Assembly (NCBI RefSeq): GCF_905220975.1
Contig: NZ_CAJNBK010000012.1
Span: forward strand, 117,155 to 181,154
DNA length: 64,000 nt
DNA from: Paraburkholderia haematera
GTDB lineage: Bacteria > Pseudomonadota > Gammaproteobacteria > Burkholderiales > Burkholderiaceae
Direction of reading: 5' to 3'
A program made the position numbers and the translations under genes. Below, piece after piece: positions 8,190 to 19,904 of this stretch (positions within the stretch are counted from its first letter, which is position 1; every line of letters begins with the position of its first letter). Under the pieces are notes generated by a model. The model was given only the letters and a program-made list of their open reading frames with translations. It had not been told where the DNA came from and made no database searches.

Positions 8190-9511
8190 GGCGTTGCTCC
8201 TGCAGTTGTCGTGGCGGAAACGTCGCGACGAGGCGCGCGCGTGAGTTGCGCGAGATCGCGGCCGAATGCCGCCAGACTGTCCAGATTGTGAACAGGACGA
8301 TGCGCGTCGACATACGGCAGGATCGCCTGCACGCCGCGCGCTTTCGGTGAAAAACCGCTGAAACGCAACAGCGGATTGAGCCACACGATACGGTGTGCGA
8401 AGCGGTGCAGGCGGGCCATTTCGGTGTCGAGCACATCGATCGCTTCGTGATCGAGGCCGTCGGTGACGAGCAGCACGGTGGCTCTGCCAGTCAGCACGCG
8501 GCGTGCCCAGCGTCGATTGAATTCGGCGAGCGCAGCGCCAATCCGTGTGCCGCCCGACCAGTCGACCACCTGATCGGTGAGCGTCGCGATCGCCACGTCG
8601 GGATCGCGCTCGCGCAGCGCGCGCGTCGCGTTGGTCAGGCGCGTGCCGAACAGGAACACCTGCAGGCGCTCACGCGATTGCAGCAACGCGTGGCAGAAGT
8701 ACAGCACCGCGCGTGAATAGCTGCTCATTGAACCGGAGATGTCGAGCAGCAGTACCAGCGGCGGTTTGCGTTCCACCACTGCACGATATTTCCACACCGT
8801 CCAGTCGCCGCCCGCGCGCACCGCGTGCCGGGCGCTCGCGCGCAAGTCCGCATGCGTGCCGTGCGAAGCGGCCTTCAGGCGGCGCGTCGGTTCGGTGGCG
8901 AGCGGCAGGCGCTGGCCGCGGATCAGGTGACGCAAGGTGCGCCATTCGTCAGCGGAAAGCGTGTCGAAATCGCGATGACGCAGCCGCTCTTCAGCACTGA
9001 AGGTGACGTGTGCGTGCAGGTCGTGCTGTTCGGTTTCCTGCGGCGCTTTGTGGTGTGGCGAGGGCGGCGCGCGTACAGCAAGCGCGTCGGCGAGACGGTT
9101 GTTGCGTTTAGGCGGCGGCAGGCCGTCGCGAACTTTCGGCAGCAGTAGCGCGCGCAGCTTGCCTTCCCAATCCGGGTCGCGCCAGAACAGATCGAAGGCG
9201 GCGTTGAAGAGGTCGCGTTCGTCGGGCGCGCAGACCAACAGCGTGGCGAGCGCGGCGCGGACATCGTCGCGCCGGCCGAGGTCGATCCAGTGCAAGGCGG
9301 CGAGTGCATCGACGGATTGTGCCGGCGACATCGGCAAGCCTGCGCCGCGCAACACGCGCACAAAGTGCACGACGTTGCGGGCCAAAGTGGGCGTATCGAT
9401 CGGTGCGGCCGAACTGTCGATCGAGGCATGCATCGAACGCGCGCCAACCTCGTCTGCGGGCACTCCGTTGCCAGCCGACGCGTCGCTGTTTCCGTCCGTT
9501 GCCTGTGCCAT
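8180..9511 (-). CDS. coxE: CoxE-like VWA-domain protein
   Basis: A von Willebrand A protein of about 443 residues, starting at the ATG just after the coxD stop (MAQATDGNSDAS); an ATG at 9538 is possible. The N-terminal half is CoxE-type (VRVLRGAGLPMSPAQSVDAL, FWRDPDWEGKL). The C-terminal VWA domain has the MIDAS motif LLLDISGSMSSYSR, with WSGGTRIG and LLVTDGLDHE supplying further metal ligands. In Oligotropha, CoxD and CoxE act together to build the [CuSMoO2] centre of CO dehydrogenase. Here they presumably mature the form II hydroxylase of the same operon; whether copper is used is unknown. Confidence 0.9.
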   Translation of the reverse strand: MAQATDGNSDASAGNGVPADEVGARSMHASIDSSAAPIDTPTLARNVVHFVRVLRGAGLPMSPAQSVDALAALHWIDLGRRDDVRAALATLLVCAPDERDLFNAAFDLFWRDPDWEGKLRALLLPKVRDGLPPPKRNNRLADALAVRAPPSPHHKAPQETEQHDLHAHVTFSAEERLRHRDFDTLSADEWRTLRHLIRGQRLPLATEPTRRLKAASHGTHADLRASARHAVRAGGDWTVWKYRAVVERKPPLVLLLDISGSMSSYSRAVLYFCHALLQSRERLQVFLFGTRLTNATRALRERDPDVAIATLTDQVVDWSGGTRIGAALAEFNRRWARRVLTGRATVLLVTDGLDHEAIDVLDTEMARLHRFAHRIVWLNPLLRFSGFSPKARGVQAILPYVDAHRPVHNLDSLAAFGRDLAQLTRAPRRDVSATTTAGATPWN

Positions 9512-9516
9512 CGCCG

Positions 9517-10404
9517 CTACCCCGGCACCGCGAGACATTGTGCGATCTGCGCGGCATCGACGCGCGCCAGATCGTCCTGATACTTGAGCAGCACTCCCAA
9601 GGTGTTCTGCACCGATTGCGGGTCGAGTTCCGTCACCGATAGTGCCTCTAGCGCGCGACACCAGTCGATCGTTTCGGCGATGCCGGGCGCCTTGAACAGA
9701 TCCATGCCACGCAGCCGATGCACGAAATCGACGGCACGCCGTTGCAATTCCGCCGACGTTTGCGGCGCACGCGCGGCCACGATTTCGAGTTCACGATCGC
9801 GCTCGGGATAGCCGATCCATTGATACAGGCAACGGCGCTTCAATGCGTCGTGTACTTCGCGCGTCCGGTTCGATGTCATCACGACGAGCGGCGGTTGAAC
9901 CGCGCGCACGGTGCCGTATTCGGGAATCGATACCTGGAAGTCCGAAAGCAGCTCCAGCAAGAAAGCTTCGAACGGTTCGTCGGCGCGGTCGATCTCATCG
10001 ATCAGCAGCACGCGCCGCGCGCCCGGGTGATGTTCGTCGGGCATCAGCGCTTGCAGCAGCGGACGCTTCAGCAGGAATTCGCTGCGATAGAGCGTGTCGT
10101 TGCCGGGCCGCTCGCCGGCGGCTTCGGCCAGACGCAGCGCCATGATCTGGCGCGGGTAGTCCCATTCGTAGAGCGCGCTGGCGGTGTCGAGTCCTTCGTA
10201 GCATTGCAGCCGCAGCATCGAAGTGCCGAGCATCCCCGCCGCGGCTTTGGCGAGTTCGGTTTTGCCCACCCCCGGCTCGCCTTCGACGAACAGCGGCCGC
10301 TCCATGCGCAGGGCGAGATACAACGCGGTCGCGAGTTCGCGGCTGGCGAAGTAGTTCTGGGCTACGAGTTGCGCGAGGGTGTCGTCGATTGAAGCAGGCT
10401 GCAT
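9517..10404 (-). CDS. coxD: MoxR-family AAA+ ATPase, CoxD-like
   Basis: A 295-residue MoxR-type AAA+ ATPase. Walker A is GEPGVGKT (42-49), Walker B is VLLIDEIDRADEPFEAFLLE, sensor 1 is VMTSNRTREVHDALKRRC with the arginine finger region, and a C-terminal lid follows. MoxR ATPases pair with VWA proteins as chaperones for metal-centre assembly, and the CoxE-type VWA gene starts six bases downstream. In aerobic CO oxidisers CoxD functionalises the bimetallic site. A gap of about 200 bases separates it from coxM upstream, the only sizeable break in the operon. Confidence 0.92.
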   Translation of the reverse strand: MQPASIDDTLAQLVAQNYFASRELATALYLALRMERPLFVEGEPGVGKTELAKAAAGMLGTSMLRLQCYEGLDTASALYEWDYPRQIMALRLAEAAGERPGNDTLYRSEFLLKRPLLQALMPDEHHPGARRVLLIDEIDRADEPFEAFLLELLSDFQVSIPEYGTVRAVQPPLVVMTSNRTREVHDALKRRCLYQWIGYPERDRELEIVAARAPQTSAELQRRAVDFVHRLRGMDLFKAPGIAETIDWCRALEALSVTELDPQSVQNTLGVLLKYQDDLARVDAAQIAQCLAVPG

Positions 10405-10611
10405 GGGGTTCCTGAATCTGCACGGTGAGACGGGTTCTGCACGCTGAACGGGCTGAAGCGGCGGAGGCGCGGGGCAGAGGCAGCGCGGCCGCGGCGCGAC
10501 GGACCAGAAGCTCAGGTCCGCAGCCTTGGCAGTGACGGACAGCCTCGGCCGGAAACGCGGCTAACGCACCATGCCGAGGCACGTCACGTCAGCCGCCAAC
10601 CGCAAGGATCG

Positions 10612-11409
10612 CTAACCGTTCGCCTTCGTCACCGCTCGCGCGGCCAGCACCGGAATCAGATGCGCGCGATATTCAGCGCTCGCGTGCATGTCGGTGTTCA
10701 GGTCGGCGTCCGTCACGGTTACCGCTCGCGCAGCCTCGGGCGTGAAATTCGCCGATAGCGCGCTTTCCAGGTCGGCCACGCGAAATACCGAGGCCGCCGC
10801 GCCTGTCACCGCGACACGCACGCCGCTCGCGAACTTCGCAACGAACACACCGACCAGCGCGAAGTGCGAAGCCGGATTCTCGAACTTCACGTAGGCCGCG
10901 CGCTCCGGCACCGGAAACTCGACGGCCACGATCAGCTCGTCGGGCGCCAACGCGGTCTCATACATACCGACGAAGAAATCGCTCGACGAAATTCGTCGCC
11001 GATCGGTGACGATGGTCGCGTCCAAGGCCATCGCCGCAGACGGATAGCAGGCAGCAGGATCGTTGTTCGCGAGTGAGCCGCCAATGGTGCCGAGCGCGCG
11101 CACTTGCCTATCGCCAATGTGTCCGGCGAGGTCCGCGAGCGCCGGCAGCACGCGCCGAAGTTCGGCGTGATCGGCGACGTCCGCGTGACAGACGGCAGCG
11201 CCGACGGTCACCTTGCCGGCATCCACCGTGATCGATTTAAGCGCCGGAATCCGCGTCACGTCGATCAGTTGCGAGGGCTGCGCGAGCCGCAGACGCATGG
11301 TCGGCAACAGGCTTTGTCCACCGGCGAGGAATTTCGCTTCGCTGTCGGCGGCAAGGGCGGCGACGGCCGCTTTCGGATCCGTCGCGCGTTGATACTCGAA
11401 TGAATACAT
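10612..11409 (-). CDS. coxM: FAD-binding medium subunit of molybdenum hydroxylase (CoxM-like)
   Basis: A 265-residue FAD-binding subunit of the xanthine dehydrogenase/CO dehydrogenase family. The N-terminus MYSFEYQRATDPKAAVAAL is typical. The FAD-binding segments are KFLAGGQSLLPTMRLRLAQP and the second loop RQVRALGTIGGSLANNDPAACYP. Family members pass electrons from the [2Fe-2S] centres of the small subunit to FAD and then to an acceptor. It lies between coxL and coxD and completes the L-M-S heterotrimer. Confidence 0.93.
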   Translation of the reverse strand: MYSFEYQRATDPKAAVAALAADSEAKFLAGGQSLLPTMRLRLAQPSQLIDVTRIPALKSITVDAGKVTVGAAVCHADVADHAELRRVLPALADLAGHIGDRQVRALGTIGGSLANNDPAACYPSAAMALDATIVTDRRRISSSDFFVGMYETALAPDELIVAVEFPVPERAAYVKFENPASHFALVGVFVAKFASGVRVAVTGAAASVFRVADLESALSANFTPEAARAVTVTDADLNTDMHASAEYRAHLIPVLAARAVTKANG

Positions 11410-11431
11410 GTCGAATGCTCCGCTCAGGATC

Positions 11432-13813
<2,382 letters not shown>

Positions 13814-13823
13814 CGTCGTCTCC

Positions 13824-14336
13824 TCAGGCGGTGGCGGGCGCGGTGGCAGCGGCGTTGGCCGTGCTGGCGGACTTCATGCCTTCGGCGCCTTCGAGCACTG
13901 CTTTGACGATGTTGTGATATCCCGTACAGCGGCAGAGATTGCCGTCGAGCTGGGCGCGCACGTCGTCGCCGGTGAGATTGGGCTGGCGCTCGACGAGCGA
14001 GATCGCGCTCATCACCATGCCGGGCGTGCAGAAACCGCACTGCAGACCGTGGCAGTGTTTGAAGGCGGCTTGCATCGGGTGCAGGGCGCCGTCTTTGGCG
14101 AGTCCTTCGATGGTGGTAATGTCCGCGCCTTCGGCCTGGACCGCGAGGATGTTGCAGGACTTGATCGCGCGGCCGTTCAGGTGGACGGTGCATGCGCCGC
14201 ACTGGGCGGTATCGCAGCCGACGTGCGTTCCTGTGAGGCGAAGTTGATCGCGAAGGAACTGGACAAGCAGGGTGCCAGGGTCGATTGAGGCGCTGATGGG
14301 CGCGCCGTTCACCATCAGACTGATGCTGATCGCCAT
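13824..14336 (-). CDS. coxS: [2Fe-2S] small subunit of molybdenum hydroxylase (CoxS-like)
   Basis: A 170-residue subunit with AGGAGACAAC upstream of its ATG. The plant-ferredoxin-type domain has Cys41, 46, 49 and 61. The C-terminal helical [2Fe-2S] domain has Cys100, 103, 135 and 137 (QCGFCTPGM, LCRCTGY). All eight cluster ligands are present. It carries electrons from the molybdenum site in CoxL to FAD in CoxM. It is the first gene of the operon. The last 20 residues are an Ala/Thr-rich tail. The region upstream is G+T-rich and leads to the second repeat element, so the promoter must lie within about 270 bases or inside the element. Confidence 0.94.
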   Translation of the reverse strand: MAISISLMVNGAPISASIDPGTLLVQFLRDQLRLTGTHVGCDTAQCGACTVHLNGRAIKSCNILAVQAEGADITTIEGLAKDGALHPMQAAFKHCHGLQCGFCTPGMVMSAISLVERQPNLTGDDVRAQLDGNLCRCTGYHNIVKAVLEGAEGMKSASTANAAATAPATA

Positions 14337-14607
14337 GAAGTTGTCTCCTTATGGGGTGAAACCGGACCTTTGTTTTTCCTGCCTTCAGCTGCCTGTTCGT
14401 GGGGTCCGATGAGGGGGCTGCGGTTTTGTTGCTTTTTGCGGTTCGTTTTTTTTATGGGTCTGCCGAAAAGTAAAGCACAAATTGCCTGGCGGCGCTATTG
14501 GGTTGTGTGCCTGCGGCGCTTTGGTTTGGTTGTTTGCCGGTGGCGGTGGGCTTTGTTTGAATTTTTTTGCCTGTTCGGCGCTTGGTTGTCTGTGGTTTTA
14601 TGGTTTT
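14337..14607. other. G+T-rich upstream region of the cox operon
   Basis: No gene. This is the expected promoter region of coxS (minus strand). The plus strand is strongly G+T-biased, 83% over 14521-14580, with several T-runs and GCCTG words like those outside the other element copies. I could not identify a convincing promoter. Confidence 0.5.
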
Positions 14608-15473
14608 GGCCTTTCCTTGATTTCTTAGTGGTCTATTAGCGTTGCCCCTGTGCGGGGCGGCACTCACTTCTCTTTGCCTGCCGCAAAGAGAAGTAAGCAA
14701 GAGAAAGCGGCTCAAACCGCCAGCTCATAAGCGGGTCCCCCGCGCAGCCACGGTAGTGGTGCATCTGGAATCCGTGCCCCCGCGCACTCACCGTTAGTGA
14801 CCAAGGGCTCATCAGCTCCCACTCCGCACTGCGTGCGTCGCGGATGGGTCTGCATGGGAAACCCGGGGCTTCGTTTGCGCCTGGGTGAGGGCCATCGGCT
14901 TCGCCTCGGCGCGGATGGGTCTACATGAGAAACCACCATCTTCGTTTGCGCCTGGGTGGGGGCCATCGGCTTCGCCTCGGCGCTGTCGGGTCTGCAAGAC
15001 GAACGTGGGACTTCGGTCGAGGTCCGTGGCGTCACCGGCTTTGCCTCAGCGAGGTGCCAGAAAATACATCTGTTTCCAGAAGTGCCGCCTGGGGCTCCGA
15101 GCGGCGACAAGCCGTGGGAGCGCATGCAGGTGTGAATTCGTACTTCGAAGGAAGCGCTGGCGCATTGGAGAAATGTTGGCGAGCCACGGCGTCGGGCGAA
15201 GCTCGCGCGCGAAACCAGACAGATGGTTCGGGGAAATACGCTTCGGCGCGCGCAGCGCCGCCGGAAGAATGACGCCTTTGTCACCAGGGCCGAATGTGCG
15301 GGGGCACGGATTCCAGATGCACCACTACCGTGGCTGTGCGGGGGACCCGCTTAAGAACTAGCGGTTTGAGCCGCTTTCTCTTGCTTACTTCTCTTTGCGG
15401 CAGGCAAAGAGAAGTGAGTGCCGCCCCGCACAGGGGCGACGCTAATAGACCACTAAGAAAACAAGGAAAGGCC
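14608..15473. repeat. Repeat element copy 2, inverted relative to copy 1, with internal tandem repeats
   Basis: An 866-base element with the same inverted arms as copy 1 (GGCCTTTCCTTGATTTC at the left, complement at 15473). The interior is the reverse complement of copy 1's interior: the copy 1 right-hand part (GACGCACGCAGTGCGGAGTG) appears here near the left arm. The extra 100 bases come mainly from tandem 71-bp units at 14841-14911 and 14912-14982, plus a diverged third at 14983-15051; copy 1 has one. Open frames inside are probably annotation artefacts: no ribosome binding sites and no recognisable domains. Confidence 0.85.
14841..15051. repeat. 71-bp tandem repeat inside element copy 2
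   Basis: Two close copies of a 71-base unit starting CGGATGGGTCT (14841, 14912), with CTTCGTTTGCGCCTGGGTG and GGCCATCGGCTTCGCCTCGG in each, followed by a more diverged unit from 14983. Element copy 1 contains a single equivalent. Copy-number change by slippage or unequal exchange explains the length difference between the two elements. Confidence 0.8.
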
Positions 15474-15526
15474 CACACCGCAGGCGAACAGAAACGAGCG
15501 CCTCACAGGCAAAAAACCTCAAATTT

Positions 15527-16918
15527 TCATTTGGCCAATTTGGAATGCCGCCGCGAATAGCCAAAATAAATAACCATCCCAATGAGCAACCAAACCACAA
15601 ACGCCACCCAGGTCACAGCCTGAAGATTCACCATCAAAAACAGACAAGAGGCGACAGCCAACACCGGCACAACCGGCACCCCAGGGCACCGAAACGCCCG
15701 CGGCAACTCAGGATGCGTCTTCCGCAAAACCAGCACCGCAATCGACACCATCGAAAACGCGGCCAACGTGCCGATATTGATCAGTTCAGCCAGCACATTC
15801 AACGGCACCAGCGCGCCAATCAGCCCGAAGAAAATCCCCACGAGCCACGTCGTAAAGAACGGCGTAGCGAACTTTGGGTGCACACGAGAAAGCCGGGCAG
15901 GCAACAACCCATCCCGCGACATCGCGAAAATCACGCGCGTCTGACCATACGCCATCACCAGAATCACCGTCAACATGCCCAGCACAGCGCCGAGGTCGAT
16001 AAAACCAGCAACCCACTTCTCACCCACCACCTGTAACGCATACGACACCGGATGCGAAATGTTCGCGAACTGCGCCGACGGCACGATACCGGTAACCACA
16101 GCGGCGACTGCGACATACAGCACCGCGCACACGCCCAGCGACGCAATGATCCCAATCGGCAAATCGCGCTTCGGATTCTTCACTTCTTCCGCCGCGGACG
16201 ACACCGAATCGAAACCGATGAACGCGAAGAACATCACGGCCGCCGCGCCAAACACGCCGTTCCAGCCATTCGGCATGAACGGATGCCAGTTCGCCGGCGT
16301 CACATGGAAAACACCCACGCCGATCACCAGCAACACTACGATCACTTTGATCGCCACCATGATGTTGTTGATCCGCGCGGATTCACGCACGCCAAGCGAC
16401 AACAGCGCCGTGATCGCCATCATCACGAGGAAAGCAGGCAGGTTGAACCATGTCTCGTGCCCGGGCAAGGCGCCCGGCGCCGCCGTCAGCACAACCGGCA
16501 GACTCACGCCGAAGCCCGACAACAACGATTGCAGATAACCCGACCAGCCGACCGACACCGCCGACGTCGCCAGCCCATATTCGAGCATCAAGTCCCAGCC
16601 GATAATCCATGCGGCCAGTTCGCCAAGCGTCGCGTACGAATACGTGTAGATGGATCCCGCAACAGGAATCGTCGACGCGAACTCGGCATAGGCGAGCGCG
16701 GCGAAACCGCAGGCAAGCGCCGCGATCAGGAACGACACCATCAGCGCCGGGCCGGCCTGAACGGCGCCCGTGCCGGTCAGCACGAAAATGCCGGTGCCGA
16801 TAATGGCGCCGACGCCAAGGAAAGTCAGATCGAGCGCGCCGAGCGCTTTCTTCAGGCCGGCGTTCTGAGCGCTCGCGGCGATCATGTGCTCGACGCTCTT
16901 CTTGCGAAACAGGGACAT
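15527..16918 (-). CDS. APC-family amino acid permease
   Basis: A permease of about 463 residues with 12 predicted transmembrane helices. ATG at 16918 (MSLFRKKSVEHMIAASAQN) was chosen; longer in-frame extensions lack a good start. The family signature GVGAIIGTGIFVLTGTGA lies in TM1, with GWDLMLEYGLATSAVSVGWSGYLQS and FFAFIGFDSVSSAAEEVKNPKRDLP in TM6, the substrate-gating helix of CAT-type transporters. It is a cytoplasmic-membrane amino acid/proton or exchange carrier; the exact amino acid is unknown. The 3' end runs into element copy 2 with strongly G+T-rich coding sequence. Confidence 0.9.
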   Translation of the reverse strand: MSLFRKKSVEHMIAASAQNAGLKKALGALDLTFLGVGAIIGTGIFVLTGTGAVQAGPALMVSFLIAALACGFAALAYAEFASTIPVAGSIYTYSYATLGELAAWIIGWDLMLEYGLATSAVSVGWSGYLQSLLSGFGVSLPVVLTAAPGALPGHETWFNLPAFLVMMAITALLSLGVRESARINNIMVAIKVIVVLLVIGVGVFHVTPANWHPFMPNGWNGVFGAAAVMFFAFIGFDSVSSAAEEVKNPKRDLPIGIIASLGVCAVLYVAVAAVVTGIVPSAQFANISHPVSYALQVVGEKWVAGFIDLGAVLGMLTVILVMAYGQTRVIFAMSRDGLLPARLSRVHPKFATPFFTTWLVGIFFGLIGALVPLNVLAELINIGTLAAFSMVSIAVLVLRKTHPELPRAFRCPGVPVVPVLAVASCLFLMVNLQAVTWVAFVVWLLIGMVIYFGYSRRHSKLAK

Positions 16919-17201
16919 TGGCGGTGGGTCTCCAGTAGTGCACGCATCTTGCGCGCCGAATGTCGGGAAAACCGTCGATTTTAGCGGATACGCGCTTGTG
17001 CACCATTCTGGGACGGTGTTTTTTCCGGCTGCGCGGCAGGCGGAAAATACTTTGGAAAGAAGATGGGGCGCGTTATTTGTCTGAAGATGTCGCGCCACGG
17101 AAAGGCTTTCGGCCGCCGTACGTCCAACCGGATGGGAATCGCGCTCTTGTCAGCTTGTCCGTCGCGATCGCATGCCATGCAGCGATCGCGGAAGGTGAGG
17201 G

Positions 17202-17858
17202 TCAGCCGGCCATCGCCGGATTCAGATCGACGAGACGGTTGCTCATCACATAGAAGGTCAGCTCGGCGTTATTGCGCAGCTTCATTTTCTCGAGCAGCCG
17301 GGTGCGGTACACGCTGACGGTCTTGACCGATAACGATAGCGTCGTGGCGATATCCGTCAGCCGCTTGCCGGAAGCGAGCATGCAAAGCGTCTGGTATTCG
17401 CGGTCCGAGAGCTTTTCGTGCGGCAATTGTTCGCCGTCGAAGGAGACGTAGTCCGCCAGCGCTTCGGCCATGGCCGGGCTGACGTATTTGCGGCCCGCCG
17501 CGACCTGCTGGATCGCGCCGATCATCTGCGCGGCATCGACCGTCTTCGACAGGTAGCCGGCGGCGCCGGCCTTCAGTGCGCGCACGGCGTACTGGTCCTC
17601 GCGGTACATCGAGAACATCAGCACGGCCACGCGCGGTGCCTTGCGTTTCAGACGCTTGAGCACTTCGACACCGTTCATGTCGGGCAGCGAAATGTCGAGC
17701 AGCACCACGTCGTAACTATGTTGGGCAACAGCCTCGAGCGCTTCAGCGCCACTTTGAGCCTCGGTGACTTCACGCGCCACACCGCGGTCGAGCAGCAACT
17801 GGCGGACGCCCTGACGAACGACCGCATGGTCGTCGGCGAGCAGGATGCGCAGGCTCAT
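17202..17858 (-). CDS. NarL/FixJ-type response regulator
   Basis: A 218-residue regulator starting MSLRILLADDHAVVRQG. The receiver domain has acidic residues D9/D10, the phospho-acceptor Asp55 (LLDISLPD) and Lys105 (YLSKTV). The C-terminal LuxR-type HTH is LSDREYQTLCMLASGKRLTD followed by TLSLSVKTVSVYRTRLLEKM. It is probably phosphorylated by the histidine kinase encoded ten bases upstream in the same operon. Targets are unknown. The organisation resembles UhpA/BvgA-type regulators rather than OmpR-type. Confidence 0.92.
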   Translation of the reverse strand: MSLRILLADDHAVVRQGVRQLLLDRGVAREVTEAQSGAEALEAVAQHSYDVVLLDISLPDMNGVEVLKRLKRKAPRVAVLMFSMYREDQYAVRALKAGAAGYLSKTVDAAQMIGAIQQVAAGRKYVSPAMAEALADYVSFDGEQLPHEKLSDREYQTLCMLASGKRLTDIATTLSLSVKTVSVYRTRLLEKMKLRNNAELTFYVMSNRLVDLNPAMAG

Positions 17859-17868
17859 GTTGACGTAC

Positions 17869-18702
17869 TCACGATTGCAGCACGCGGCGTCCGGCGCCCG
17901 ATGCGCTTGCCAGCATCGCATCCCAAGCGAAGCGTGCGTGCACGAGCGTGCCGCGCGACGCGTCGCCGTCGGCGCTGCATGAGCCGACGCGACGGGCGCT
18001 GACGCGCAGCGTGCCGTCGAAGGCGGCGCAGCGCGCCTGCATGCCGCTCAGGCCGAAATGACCGCGACGGCTTCGGGCGTTGCGCGCCAGGCCGATGCCG
18101 TCGTCGCTGATGATCAACGTCAGGTGACGGCGGCCGGTTTCGATTCGCACGTCGGCGGATTCGGCGCGCGCGTGCCTGGCGGTATTGTTCAGTGCTTCCT
18201 GGGCGACCCGGAACACGGCCAGCGTGGCGTCAGCCGGCAGGCGCGTGAGCCGCGCGTCGGCGGCGCAAACGAAACTCGTGCGCAGGTTCGTGCGTGCGGC
18301 GAAGTCGCGGGTCCATTGCGCCAGCGCCCCGGCAATGCCTGCCTCGAGCGACGGCGCATGCAGTTCCGCTACGGCCTGGCGGCTGGCGGCGCACGCGGCG
18401 TCGAGCGAACGATTCGCGACGGCGAGCGCGGCGGCGCACTGCGGCGGCGCATCGGCGGGTAGCCAGGTTTCAATGCCGGCAAGCGCGAACCGCGTTGCGG
18501 TCAGCTCGGCGCCCACGCCGTCGTGCAACTCGCGCGCCACATGGCGGCAGGCCGCTTCCTGCGCCTGCACAAGTTCAGCCGACAGTTCGCGCACGCGGGC
18601 GCGCAGCAGCGCAAGTTCGCGCTCAGCAGCGGATTGCGGCGCGGCGTGTACAAGTGACGGCGGAATAGGGGCGCTAAACGGGACGACAGTCGACGGATCC
18701 AT
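17869..18702 (-). CDS. Soluble HisKA_3-type sensor histidine kinase
   Basis: A kinase of about 277 residues starting MDPSTVVPFS after GAGAGGGAAAGTC. There is no signal peptide or transmembrane helix. A short coiled coil (residues 25-50) leads to the HisKA_3 phospho-acceptor (ARELHDGVGAELTATRF, His60). The HATPase domain has the N-box ALNNTARHA, a G1 box SDDGIGLA and G2 box GHFGLSGMQ. NarX/DegS-like kinases of this type usually sense through a partner or a small N-terminal region. It is in an operon with the response regulator (10-base gap). The signal is unknown. Confidence 0.9.
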   Translation of the reverse strand: MDPSTVVPFSAPIPPSLVHAAPQSAAERELALLRARVRELSAELVQAQEAACRHVARELHDGVGAELTATRFALAGIETWLPADAPPQCAAALAVANRSLDAACAASRQAVAELHAPSLEAGIAGALAQWTRDFAARTNLRTSFVCAADARLTRLPADATLAVFRVAQEALNNTARHARAESADVRIETGRRHLTLIISDDGIGLARNARSRRGHFGLSGMQARCAAFDGTLRVSARRVGSCSADGDASRGTLVHARFAWDAMLASASGAGRRVLQS

Positions 18703-19133
18703 GACTTTCCCTCTCAGGAAGCAGTGTGGACGGCAAAGCGGATGCGCGTCGGCGGCGCGAAGACAAAAGAACGCATGCGAGTCTCTGGCCTCCAGTGATG
18801 TCCCTGACGCGCTGTGCGCGACGGACAAGTACTACGGTGCGGCGTAACGAAATTTACATTCAGTAACATGCAAGTTGTACCAGGGCAGGTAGGTATACCA
18901 GCCGATCGTGCGCCGCGATGATATCTCAAAAAAAGAAAAAATGCAGGTACACCAAGGGTTAGCGCGTACATCTCACGCAATGGTTGATGTTTTGTCACGC
19001 GGGGTTTGTAGGAATAATACCGACGCCAAATGTAAATGAGATGGCATCGATTTGTAACTGCGCAACAAAAAAGGAGCCCGAAGGCTCCTTTCTGGTGATG
19101 ACGCGGCGTGAGCCGCTCGATCCCTGTGTCCGC
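18703..19133. other. Intergenic region upstream of the kinase operon
   Basis: No gene. It holds the likely promoter of the kinase/regulator operon and, near fpr, a strong terminator. The AT-richer centre (18900-19060) is the best promoter candidate. Short frames through it have poor codon bias and no ribosome binding site. Confidence 0.5.
19067..19092 (-). terminator. Rho-independent terminator of fpr
   Basis: On the minus strand a nine-base stem (19070-19078/19083-19091) closes a GAA-type four-base loop and is followed by a run of T's. It lies 40-70 bases after the fpr stop codon. Confidence 0.85.
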
Positions 19134-19904
19134 TTAACCCACGAACGCCTTTTCGACCACGTAGTGACCCGGCGCATTGTTGCTGCCTTCCTGGAAGCCC
19201 AGGTCGTCGAGCAGCTTGCGCGTGTCGCGCAGCATGTGCGGGCTGCCGCACAGCATCACGCGGTCGTTTTCGAGCGAAAAGCCCGGCACGCCGAGGTCGG
19301 CGAACAGCTTTTCGGTTTCGATCAGTTCGGTGATGCGGCCGCGGTTCTCGAACGCTTCGCGCGTGACCGTCGGGTAGTACAGCAGCTTTTCCTGCACCAG
19401 CTCGCCCAGATGCTCATGCGCCGGCAGGTGATCCGTGATGTATTCCTTGTACGCCAGCTCGTCGACGAAACGGCAGGTGTGCGTGAGAACCACGCGCTCG
19501 TAGCGGTCGTAAATGTCCGGATCTTTGATGATCGACATGAACGGTGCGAGACCCGTGCCGGTGGAGAGCAGCCACAGCGTCTTGCCCGGCAGCAGGTTGT
19601 CGGCCATCAGCGTGCCGACCGGCTTCTTGCCGATCAGGACTTCGTCGCCGACCTTCAAGTGCTGCAAACGCGACGTGAGCGGGCCGTCCTGCACCTTGAT
19701 GCTCAGGAATTCGAGGTGCTCTTCGTAGTTCGCACTCGCAAGGCTGTAGGCGCGGATCAGCGGCTTGCCTTCGACTTCGAGGCCCACCATCGTGAACTGG
19801 CCGTTTTCGAAACGGAACGACGGATCGCGCGTGCAGGTGAAGCTGAAAAGCGTATCGGTCCAGTGATGGACGCTCAGGACGGTTTGTGAATTCAGGTTGC
19901 TCAT
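19134..19904 (-). CDS. fpr: Ferredoxin--NADP+ reductase
   Basis: A 256-residue flavoprotein, the usual bacterial Fpr length, starting MSNLNSQTVLSVHHWTDTLF. FAD binding is shown by RAYSLAS (the RxYS motif) and the NADP-domain segment STGTGLAPFMSI, with MLCGSPHMLRDTRKLL near the end. The C-terminal VEKAFVG is characteristic of this class. It reduces ferredoxin or flavodoxin with NADPH, supplying Fe-S cluster or oxidative-stress enzymes. It is monocistronic with its own terminator; no soxR-type site was recognised upstream. Confidence 0.94.
   Translation of the reverse strand: MSNLNSQTVLSVHHWTDTLFSFTCTRDPSFRFENGQFTMVGLEVEGKPLIRAYSLASANYEEHLEFLSIKVQDGPLTSRLQHLKVGDEVLIGKKPVGTLMADNLLPGKTLWLLSTGTGLAPFMSIIKDPDIYDRYERVVLTHTCRFVDELAYKEYITDHLPAHEHLGELVQEKLLYYPTVTREAFENRGRITELIETEKLFADLGVPGFSLENDRVMLCGSPHMLRDTRKLLDDLGFQEGSNNAPGHYVVEKAFVG

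Noticed and set aside
16919..17098. N-terminal extension of the amino acid permease to 17098
   Set aside because: The added 60 residues include no known permease sequence, and MSLFRKKS gives the normal N-terminus of the family.
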